5,544 nucleotides of DNA from Microthrixaceae bacterium (GTDB taxonomy: Bacteria > Actinomycetota > Acidimicrobiia > Acidimicrobiales > Acidimicrobilacustridaceae), in the NCBI GenBank assembly GCA_947455015.1, contig CANGMY010000118.1:1-5544 (forward strand), given 5' to 3'. This document shows positions 1-5,544 of the stretch, piece after piece. Position 1 is the first letter of the stretch, and the number at the start of each line of letters is the position of its first letter. A program made the position numbers and the translations under genes. Under the pieces are notes generated by a model. It was not told where the DNA came from. It was given only the letters and a program-made list of their open reading frames with translations, and made no database searches.

Positions 1-2235
1 ATCGCCATCGGAGTCACCCTTGCCGGGCAACACGCGATAGGCGTCGTAAATGCCGTCGATCTTCTTGATCGACCAAAGCAGCGGAGTCAACTGTGAGACA
101 TCGCCCAATTCGAAATCGAACCGCATGGACGAGATTCGGTCGGAACCGGTGATGGTGTTGCACGCCACGATATTGACGTGGTGATCAGCCAACACTGCAG
201 ACACATCTCGAAGAAGTCGTGAACGGTCCAAGCCCTTGACTTCGATCGACGCAATAAACGTCGCTGCGATATCGGCGTCCCATTCGACATCGATCAATCG
301 ATCGGCCTGACCATCGGTAAGTGACATTGCGTTTGCGCAATCGGAACGGTGGACAGAGACGCCGCGTCCGCGAGTGACAAAGCCCATAATTTCGTCGCCC
401 GGAACCGGCGTGCAGCAACGCGACAAGCGGACCATGACGTCGTCGAGGCCTTCGACATGGACGCCCGATGGACTTCCACCGACACGACCAGAACGATGTG
501 GGGCATGAACAGTCGTCGAGAGTTGTTCTTCGCGGCCTGGTTCGACCGATTCAAGTTTCTTGCGAATTCGTTCCGCTACCGATTGCGCTGACTGATGACC
601 CCCGCCGATCGCCGCATGCAACGACTCGAGATCGGTGTAGTTCAGTTCGGTCGCAATTTCGTCGAGCACTCGAGACTGGCGAATCTTCTGAACCGGCAGA
701 CCCTCGCGCCGAAGGGCCTTGATGAGATCGTCATTGCCATTATCGATTGCGTCCTCGCGACGTTCTCGCGAATGCCAGGCCTTGATCTTGTTTCCAGCCT
801 TGTGAGAAACGACGAAACGCAGCCAGTCTTGAGAAGGCCCACTACTTTCGACCTTCGAGGTGAAGATCTCGACGGAGTCCCCAGACTGCAATTCCGTGTC
901 GAGCGCTACGAGGCGGCCATTGACGCGAGCACCGATGCATGAGTGCCCAACGTCAGTATGAATGGCATAAGCGAAATCGACTGTTGTCGCACCGAGCGGA
1001 AGAGTTACCACTTTGCCCTTGGGTGTGAAGACGAAAACTTCGTCTTGTTCGAGGTCGATCTTGAGATTGGCCATGAACTCTGACGGGTCGGAGGTTTCGG
1101 TTTGCCAATCGACGATGCGGTTCAACCAAGCGAGATCGGCGGAACTTTCGTTGTTGTCCTTATAGTTCCAATGAGCGGCGACGCCGAACTCGGCGCGGCG
1201 ATGCATCTCAAGAGTTCGAATCTGGACTTCGAGCGACTTACCCCCGGGACCGACCACTGTTGTGTGCAGCGATTGGTAAAGATTGAACTTGGGCATGGCG
1301 ACGTAATCCTTGAACCGCCCCTGCACTGGCTTCCAGGTCGCGTGAATCGAACCCAGCGCCGCGTAACAGTCCTTCACCGTGCCGACGATGACTCGAATCG
1401 CGACGAGGTCGAAAATCTCATCGAAGTCGCGACCCTTCACGACCATCTTTTCGTAGATGCTCCAAAGGTGTTTCGGTCGGCCGGTGACCTCGGCGGTGAT
1501 GTGCAGTTCGCTGAGTCGACCGCGAACGTCTTCAAGCACGTTGGTGAGGTAGACGTCACGCTCTGGTGCACGAGTAGCAACCATGTGGTCGATCTCCGCG
1601 TAACGCTTCGGGTGTAGCGACGCGAAACAGAGATCTTCGAGTTGCTGCTTGAGTTCTTGCATGCCGAGGCGGTGGGCTAGCGGCGCATAAATCTCGAGAG
1701 TTTCCTGCGCAGTGCGGTGCTGCTTCCATGCCGGCATCGCTGCGATGGTTCGCATGTTGTGAAGTCGGTCGGCAAGTTTGATGATGAGGACGCGGAGGTC
1801 CTTCGCCATCGCCACGAGCATCTTGCGAACCGTGGCCGCCTGCTGCGCTTCTTTACTGTCGAATTTGATGCGATCGAGTTTCGTGACGCCGTCGACGATT
1901 CGGGCTACGTCTTCGCCAAATTCCTTTTCGACATCAATCAACGTTGCGCCGGTGTCTTCCACGGCATCGTGCAAAAGCGCAGCAGCAATCGTGACATCGT
2001 CGAGACCAAGCTCGGCACAGATCTTGGCCACCGCAACCGGATGGGTCACATAGGGCTCACCCGACTTACGCGATTGGCCTTCGTGCGCAGTTGCGGCCCG
2101 GTCGTAGGCACGCGTAATGAGCGATGTCGAAGAACGCGGGTGATGGGACTGAAAGATCTCGACGAGCGGGGCGACCTCTTCGGATGGCGCTGCGACATGA
2201 CGTCGCCACGGCAGCACACGATTCACGGTCGCCAT
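1..2235 (-). CDS. rel: Bifunctional (p)ppGpp synthetase/hydrolase, RelA/SpoT family (3' end cut by window edge)
   Basis: This cytoplasmic, ribosome-associated stringent-response enzyme makes (p)ppGpp from ATP and GTP/GDP and also hydrolyses it. The 745 visible codons read without a frameshift. The hydrolase domain (about 40-195) keeps H65, H89-D90, E93-D94, D156 and N160, so hydrolysis should be active. The synthetase domain (about 235-360) has D276, E336, YQSLHTT (320-326) and RFKD at 307-310; RxKD rather than ExDD marks a bifunctional Rel rather than a synthetase-only RelA. A TGS domain follows (about 397-458), with H431 in the position that contacts the tRNA CCA end in E. coli RelA. C607, C608, H629 and C633 form the zinc-finger-like domain, and an ACT domain spans about 658-735. 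The ATG at 2235 is chosen because a TGA lies two codons upstream and the N-terminus (RVLPWRR) resembles actinobacterial Rel proteins. Family lengths suggest that only a few residues and the stop are missing. It lies 112 bp after secF in the same direction. Confidence 0.97.
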   Translation of the reverse strand, partial: MATVNRVLPWRRHVAAPSEEVAPLVEIFQSHHPRSSTSLITRAYDRAATAHEGQSRKSGEPYVTHPVAVAKICAELGLDDVTIAAALLHDAVEDTGATLIDVEKEFGEDVARIVDGVTKLDRIKFDSKEAQQAATVRKMLVAMAKDLRVLIIKLADRLHNMRTIAAMPAWKQHRTAQETLEIYAPLAHRLGMQELKQQLEDLCFASLHPKRYAEIDHMVATRAPERDVYLTNVLEDVRGRLSELHITAEVTGRPKHLWSIYEKMVVKGRDFDEIFDLVAIRVIVGTVKDCYAALGSIHATWKPVQGRFKDYVAMPKFNLYQSLHTTVVGPGGKSLEVQIRTLEMHRRAEFGVAAHWNYKDNNESSADLAWLNRIVDWQTETSDPSEFMANLKIDLEQDEVFVFTPKGKVVTLPLGATTVDFAYAIHTDVGHSCIGARVNGRLVALDTELQSGDSVEIFTSKVESSGPSQDWLRFVVSHKAGNKIKAWHSRERREDAIDNGNDDLIKALRREGLPVQKIRQSRVLDEIATELNYTDLESLHAAIGGGHQSAQSVAERIRKKLESVEPGREEQLSTTVHAPHRSGRVGGSPSGVHVEGLDDVMVRLSRCCTPVPGDEIMGFVTRGRGVSVHRSDCANAMSLTDGQADRLIDVEWDADIAATFIASIEVKGLDRSRLLRDVSAVLADHHVNIVACNTITGSDRISSMRFDFELGDVSQLTPLLWSIKKIDGIYDAYRVLPGKGDSDGD

Positions 2236-2244
2236 TGGTCAGAA

Positions 2245-2250
2245 CCTCGC
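2245..2250 (-). promoter_or_regulatory. Likely weak ribosome-binding site of rel
   Basis: The minus strand reads GCGAGG, whose GAGG core sits 9 bases before the rel ATG. This is a partial match to the Shine-Dalgarno consensus at an acceptable distance. It is the only such match near the start and supports the ATG at 2235. It directly abuts a 10-bp palindrome on its upstream side. Confidence 0.5.
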
Positions 2251-2280
2251 TCGAGCGCGACCGGGTGGACATACCCCGGT
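2248..2280 (-). promoter_or_regulatory. Inverted repeats in the secF-rel gap (rel leader)
   Basis: Two symmetric elements lie in the 112-bp gap. CGCTCGAGCG at 2248-2257 is a perfect 10-bp palindrome that touches the rel ribosome-binding site. ACCGGG at 2260-2265 pairs with CCCGGT at 2275-2280 around a 9-base loop. No T-run follows the hairpin in the direction of transcription, so it does not look like an intrinsic terminator. The elements could tune rel translation or bind a regulator, but short symmetric sequences are common in GC-rich DNA. I saw no convincing -35/-10 promoter pair in the rest of the gap, so rel may be read through from secF. Confidence 0.3.
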
Positions 2281-2347
2281 GGCGATTCCGACCGAACTCA
2301 TCATGGCTCCACGGTACAGGCGACGAGCCCCTACCCCGGCGCGATTG

Positions 2348-3469
2348 CTAGCGCTTGCGCTGGTTCTTGCGAGGACGCGGCGGGATGACGCCGGACGGTG
2401 CTGCAATCGATGCCGGCGCACTTGCGGAATCTCCAGCGACTGGTGTTGAAGCAGCAGAGATGGCCGCCGAGCCAACTCCGGCCCCGAGGAGATCCACTCG
2501 AGCCGATGCATGAGCGATGTCGATGCCCTGAGACTGCAGGCGTTCGCGAATCACCTTGTACTTCGACTGATGTTCTTTGAGCCACACAAGAATTGGTGCG
2601 GCGACAAAGATCGAGGAGTACGCACCCGCAAGAAGACCAACCGTCAAGGCGATTGAGAATTCTTCGAGAGTGACGGCGCCCATGATGCCGGCGCCAACCA
2701 ACAGAAGAGCGACAACTGGCAGGAGCGAAACAACCGTCGTGTTGATCGAGCGCAGAAGCACCTGATTCATCGACATGGACGTCATCTGCCCGTAGGTGAG
2801 ACGACCAGACTGACCAACGAATCGTTCGTTTTCTTTGATCTTGTCGTCCACCACGATCGTGTCGTAGATCGAATAACCAAGGATTGTCAGGAACGCGATA
2901 ACGGTTCCCGGGGTCACTTCGAACTGAAAGACCGAATAGGCGCCGACGCTGATGAGGACGTCGTGGATCACCGCAACGAGTGCGGCAACTGCCATGCGCC
3001 ATTCAAGACGAATCGTCAGGTAGATCAGAATTGCGATGAAGAAGAACACCAAGGCGCGGATTGCAGACTTGGTGACATCGCCACCCCACGAAGCTCCAAC
3101 TGTAGAAAAACTGACATTCGCAGGTTCGGTGTTGGCCAGTTCAGCCAGCGTCTTGGTCACTTCAACCGTGTGTTCCGGCGTGCTTTCCGGACCCTGCACG
3201 CGAATGATGTCGGTTCCGACGATCTGAATCTTTGCTGATCCTTCGCCAACGGACTCAAGTGCGGTTCGAGTTTCGTCAATTGAAACCCCTGGAGCACTGA
3301 CCTCCCAGGACACACCGCCCTTGAAGTCAATGCCGAGGTTGAGACCGCGGGTAAGAAGCGAGCCAACACTCACCACCATTAAGAAAACAGATACTGCGAG
3401 ACCGATCTTCCACCACTTAAGGAAATCGATATTCGTTTCGCCCCGATTGAGGCGTCCGAGCTTGCTCAT
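2348..3469 (-). CDS. secF: Protein translocase subunit SecF
   Basis: SecF is an RND-superfamily membrane protein of 373 residues that works with SecD on the outer side of SecYEG, driving late steps of protein export with the proton gradient. Predicted membrane spans are near 22-40, 135-155, 160-178, 187-206, 245-263 and 271-296. The exported loop (about 41-133) begins with the family motif GIDFKGG (46-52). The proton-path residues are D203 in the GYSIYDT motif and R240 in RSINTT, equivalent to Asp637 and Arg671 of Thermus SecDF. An Asp occurs at 208, where a hydrophobic or small residue is more usual. The cytoplasmic tail (about 331-373) is Ala/Ser/Pro-rich and ends in a basic stretch, PRPRKNQRKR. 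The reading frame stays open further upstream to 3694, but the start at 3469 fits the family N-terminus, has a strong ribosome-binding site and overlaps the secD stop by four bases. Confidence 0.97.
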   Translation of the reverse strand: MSKLGRLNRGETNIDFLKWWKIGLAVSVFLMVVSVGSLLTRGLNLGIDFKGGVSWEVSAPGVSIDETRTALESVGEGSAKIQIVGTDIIRVQGPESTPEHTVEVTKTLAELANTEPANVSFSTVGASWGGDVTKSAIRALVFFFIAILIYLTIRLEWRMAVAALVAVIHDVLISVGAYSVFQFEVTPGTVIAFLTILGYSIYDTIVVDDKIKENERFVGQSGRLTYGQMTSMSMNQVLLRSINTTVVSLLPVVALLLVGAGIMGAVTLEEFSIALTVGLLAGAYSSIFVAAPILVWLKEHQSKYKVIRERLQSQGIDIAHASARVDLLGAGVGSAAISAASTPVAGDSASAPASIAAPSGVIPPRPRKNQRKR

Positions 3470-5013
3470 TGCGACACCTCCGCATTCGGGCGATTTGAGG
3501 ACTTTGCATTTGCGCGTTCCTGCGTCTTCTCGGCGGGCAGGCCGAGGATGCGAGGACGAGACAGCAGGAACTTCGAACGTGTCGCCAACTTCACAACCGG
3601 ACGCATGTAGGCCCACGAGGTGAGGAGGTCGAGCGCAGTGGAAAGTCCGAGATAGAAGGCGAAGCCTCGAACCGGTCCGACCGTGAGCCACCAAAGAAGC
3701 GCTGCACCAATAAGCGATGCGACGTCAGCCTTCACGATGGTTGAGAACGCGGACACAAAGGATTTGTCGGTCGCGCTGCGGATCGAGCGACCGTGGTTGA
3801 TGTCTTCTTTGAGATGCTCGTAATAGACAACGTTCGAGTCGAGCGACACACCGATCGAAACGATGATGCCGGTAATGCCCGCGAGCGTGAGGGCAAGACC
3901 ATTGTTGGCGCCGAGCCACGAAATGATCGACCACAGCAACGCTGCTTCGATACCGAGCTTGAGCACTGCGAACAATCCGAGCACTCGATAGAACGCCATC
4001 ATGTAGATCGACACAGCGATGAGGCCCACGAGGCCAGCGATAAGGCCGGCGTGAAGTGCGTCTTGCCCGAGGGTTGCGGAAACAACCTGTGCCTGTTGCT
4101 GCTCAAACTCAACGGGCAGGGCGCCGTACTTCAGTGCGGTGGCCAGGTCCTTGGCGGTGCGTTCGGTGAACGAGCCTGAAATTTCAATCTGATCGGCCTT
4201 GAAACTCTGACTATTGATGCTCGGAGCCGAGAGCACTCGACCATCGAGGACGATCGCTAACTGACCAGTTGGGCAGGTCGAACCCTTCGTGAAGCACTGA
4301 CCAGCGATGGCGTTAAAGCCGCCGATTCCGTCGTCGCCACTCTTGAAGGTCGGCGCAACGATCCACTGGCCTGTGTTGCCGAGGTTCGCTCGTGCAGTTT
4401 CGAGAGCGCTACCGGTAAGGGCAACGGGACCAACTGCATAAGAACCAACAAGTAGTCCGTCTTTGCACTGAGGAAGAATCGCTTGACCAGAAGCATTGAC
4501 CTGATCGGCCGAGAGCCCTGAGGTACAGACATCAAGCGGAAGACCGCCGACTGTCTTGGTTGGGTCAATCGTCGTCGTCGTGGTTGAAACATCGGGAGCC
4601 ACAGTCGTTGTTGTCGCCGTGGGATCACCACTTGTCGTTGTCGTGGCTTCTTGCGGAGTCACAGGAACATTGGCAAGAACCGGGCGGAACTGAAGTTCTG
4701 CGGTCTGACCTACTAGCTGAAGGGCACGTTCCTTGTCCTTCACGCCAGGGATCTGGATGAGGATGTTGTTGCCCTGACGGGTGATCTCTGGCTCGGCGAC
4801 ACCGATGGCATCGATGCGCTGACGAATAATCGCAATCGCCTGATCGATCGTGTCGTTCTCGACCTGTTGCTTTGGCTTCAACACCACCGAAACGCCACCT
4901 TGAAGGTCAAGACCAAGAAGTGGTTTGTTGCCAGCAACAAGCGTGTAGAGCAATGCCGATGCAGCGACGACGACGATCACCAACAGCGAACCGAATCCTC
5001 GAAGGCGTCTCAT
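3466..5013 (-). CDS. secD: Protein translocase subunit SecD
   Basis: SecD is the larger RND-type partner of SecF, 515 residues long, in the Sec export machinery. One membrane span near 8-27 is followed by a large exported domain (about 30-315), then five spans near 321-341, 344-366, 374-395, 427-446 and 450-478. Family signatures are LGLDLQGG (33-40), the RQRIDAIGVAEPEI segment (64-77), and GVSLDSNVVYYE (388-399), whose D392 matches the proton-carrying Asp340 of Thermus SecDF. The exported domain holds a threonine-rich, low-complexity linker at about 123-152. It also contains the protein's only four cysteines, C163, C183, C240 and C247, which may form disulfides. The tail after about 480 is polar and cytoplasmic. 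The start ATG overlaps the yajC stop (ATGA, 5010-5013); a weak GAGG lies 10 bases upstream. The N-terminus, with three arginines followed by a hydrophobic span, supports this start. The stop overlaps the secF start in the same way. Confidence 0.97.
   Translation of the reverse strand: MRRLRGFGSLLVIVVVAASALLYTLVAGNKPLLGLDLQGGVSVVLKPKQQVENDTIDQAIAIIRQRIDAIGVAEPEITRQGNNILIQIPGVKDKERALQLVGQTAELQFRPVLANVPVTPQEATTTTSGDPTATTTTVAPDVSTTTTTIDPTKTVGGLPLDVCTSGLSADQVNASGQAILPQCKDGLLVGSYAVGPVALTGSALETARANLGNTGQWIVAPTFKSGDDGIGGFNAIAGQCFTKGSTCPTGQLAIVLDGRVLSAPSINSQSFKADQIEISGSFTERTAKDLATALKYGALPVEFEQQQAQVVSATLGQDALHAGLIAGLVGLIAVSIYMMAFYRVLGLFAVLKLGIEAALLWSIISWLGANNGLALTLAGITGIIVSIGVSLDSNVVYYEHLKEDINHGRSIRSATDKSFVSAFSTIVKADVASLIGAALLWWLTVGPVRGFAFYLGLSTALDLLTSWAYMRPVVKLATRSKFLLSRPRILGLPAEKTQERANAKSSNRPNAEVSQ
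3477..3481 (-). promoter_or_regulatory. Strong Shine-Dalgarno site of secF, inside the secD 3' end
   Basis: GGAGG on the minus strand lies 7 bases before the secF ATG at 3469. It is the best ribosome-binding site in the window and decides the secF start against the much longer upstream open frame. Because it lies in the last secD codons, secF can be started both by independent ribosome entry and by re-initiation at the ATGA overlap. Confidence 0.8.
4558..4647 (-). repeat. Threonine-rich low-complexity segment within secD
   Basis: These bases encode SecD residues 123-152, with three runs of four to five threonines separated by short Ser/Gly/Asp/Pro/Ala/Val spacers. The codons mix ACG, ACA and ACC. 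This argues for selection on the protein (a flexible exported linker) rather than recent slippage of a pure triplet repeat, although GTCGTCGTCGTGG on the plus strand is locally repetitive. Similar TTTT linkers are common in exported proteins of some actinobacteria, from general knowledge. Confidence 0.85.
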
Positions 5014-5315
5014 GCGTCTGAATCCTCGTCGCCAGAATCGTCCACAACTTCAGCGGGCACTGCGGCCGGGTCGACAACCTTCGATGCAATGGCGCGGCGA
5101 GCGATTTTGAGTTCAACGCCAGGCGCAACCTGGAGCAACACCGTGGCGTCGTTGATTTCAACGAGCGTTCCGTAGATGCCGGAGCCCGCCATGACCTCGT
5201 CGCCAATGGCCAAGGTCTCGATGAATGAGTTGTGTCGCTTAACTTCCCGTTGCTTCGGAAGGATCAATACGACCCAAGCGATCACAAAGAGAACAATGAT
5301 GATGAGGAAGGACAT
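5010..5315 (-). CDS. yajC: Preprotein translocase subunit YajC
   Basis: YajC is a small single-span membrane protein associated with SecD and SecF. It is not essential in E. coli and its exact role is unsettled. This 101-residue protein has a hydrophobic N-terminal span (about 2-19) followed by PKQREVKRH, which matches the usual P-x-Q-R/K-x2-K-x-H pattern. A compact domain (about 30-80) includes IGDEVMAGSGIYGTL and a conserved AIASKV end. An acidic, disordered-looking tail (82-101) follows, with DDSGDEDSDA at the end. The ATG at 5315 is the first start after an in-frame TGA upstream and gives the expected N-terminus, but I see no Shine-Dalgarno sequence before it. Its stop overlaps the secD start by four bases. 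Confidence 0.96.
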   Translation of the reverse strand: MSFLIIIVLFVIAWVVLILPKQREVKRHNSFIETLAIGDEVMAGSGIYGTLVEINDATVLLQVAPGVELKIARRAIASKVVDPAAVPAEVVDDSGDEDSDA

Positions 5316-5409
5316 GGTTTCGAAGTGACTCGTTCGTAGGGGTCAGTGGCGAAGACGGCGCAACGATAGCCCTCATCTCCCCTCTCGCATTATTCGCCCA
5401 AACTGGCAT
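5316..5409 (-). other. 94-bp tgt-yajC intergenic gap, no clear signal
   Basis: I looked for a terminator after tgt and a promoter before yajC. No GC-rich hairpin followed by a T-run is present. TATCGT (minus strand, ending near 5363) could pass as a -10 box, but there is no -35-like sequence about 17 bases upstream of it. A purine-rich stretch (GAGAGGGGAG) lies about 60 bases before yajC. Read-through from tgt into yajC is the simplest reading. Confidence 0.4.
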
Positions 5410-5544
5410 TCAGTCCCAGACTGCAGCCACCGACGCCCGGAACTGGTCGTAGGTGCCGGCAGCGATCGCCGCCTGAGCGCCCTCCATCATTCGGAGAAGC
5501 CAGTGAACGTTATGAATCGTGGTCAAACGAGCAGCAGTGGGCTC
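5410..5544 (-). CDS. tgt: tRNA-guanine transglycosylase, C-terminal fragment (5' part outside window)
   Basis: Only the last 44 residues are present. Tgt swaps the wobble guanine of GUN-anticodon tRNAs for a 7-deazaguanine precursor of queuosine (preQ1 in bacteria). The visible part reads ARLTTIHNVHWLLRMM, then AAIAAGTYDQFRASV. This matches the family's C-terminal pattern of a RL-T-x-HN motif followed by a helix, 'AI..G.F..F', and the end of the protein. The first His of HNVH (codon 5514-5512) corresponds to the zinc-ligand histidine; the three zinc cysteines and the catalytic aspartates lie outside the window. The stop is at 5412-5410. tgt immediately before yajC-secD-secF is the classic order in proteobacteria, and it supports this identification of a short fragment. 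Confidence 0.88.
   Translation of the reverse strand, partial: EPTAARLTTIHNVHWLLRMMEGAQAAIAAGTYDQFRASVAAVWD

Noticed and set aside
1102..1617. Plus-strand open frame of 171 residues
   Set aside because: It lies wholly antisense to the conserved synthetase domain of rel, resembles no known family, and has no ribosome-binding site; it reflects codon bias of the opposite strand.
2260..2280. Intrinsic terminator after secF
   Set aside because: The 6-bp stem has a 9-base loop and no T-run follows, so it does not fit a Rho-independent terminator.
1717..2388. Plus-strand open frame of 223 residues across the rel start and the secF end
   Set aside because: It is antisense to the rel hydrolase domain and the rel leader and has a composition typical of a shadow frame (Arg/His/Cys-rich with no domain).
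2331..3002. Minus-strand open frame of 223 residues overlapping secF
   Set aside because: It is an alternative frame of secF, rich in Arg, Ser, Cys and Trp, with no recognisable domain.
3470..3694. Upstream extension of the secF reading frame by 75 residues
   Set aside because: The added residues have no SecF character, lie entirely within secD, and the GGAGG site with the ATGA overlap marks the start at 3469.
4566..4580. Microsatellite-type phase-variable tract in secD
   Set aside because: The GTC repeats are only about three to four units long and any change in unit number would keep the frame, so on/off switching is not expected.
5239..5376. Small minus-strand frame starting in the tgt-yajC gap and overlapping yajC
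   Set aside because: The ATG at 5376 follows a purine-rich stretch, but the spacing is too short for a good ribosome-binding site, the frame differs from yajC and the peptide has no recognisable character.

Overview
The window looks like a chromosomal housekeeping block from a high-to-medium GC Actinobacteriota. The best guess at class level is Acidimicrobiia, judged from the actinobacterial style of the Rel protein, the threonine-rich linker in SecD and the SecD/SecF motif variants. That placement is inference from protein style, not a phylogeny. All recognisable genes lie on the minus strand, so transcription runs from the right end to the left end.

Layout in the direction of transcription: the last 44 codons of tgt (queuine/7-deaza-guanine tRNA-guanine transglycosylase, 5544-5410); a 94-bp gap with no evident terminator; yajC (5315-5010); secD (5013-3466); secF (3469-2348); a 112-bp gap holding a short hairpin, a 10-bp palindrome and a weak ribosome-binding site; then rel (2235 to beyond position 1), which runs off the left edge probably just before its stop codon. 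The yajC/secD and secD/secF junctions are both 4-base ATGA overlaps, which suggests translational coupling.

YajC, SecD and SecF form the membrane accessory complex of the SecYEG translocon. SecD and SecF use the proton gradient to pull exported proteins through on the outer side, and both carry the conserved intramembrane Asp (SecD D392, SecF D203). Rel is a bifunctional (p)ppGpp synthetase/hydrolase with intact hydrolase (HD) and synthetase motifs and TGS, zinc-finger-like and ACT regulatory domains. Tgt modifies the tRNA wobble base.

No mobile element, CRISPR array, RNA gene or new defence or biosynthetic system was found. The points that merit a second look are modest: the gene order (tgt-yajC-secDF as in proteobacteria, followed by rel as in actinobacteria, but with no apt between secF and rel), a Thr-rich linker and exactly four cysteines in the exported domain of SecD, an extra Asp in the SecF proton-path motif, and possible control elements in the rel leader.
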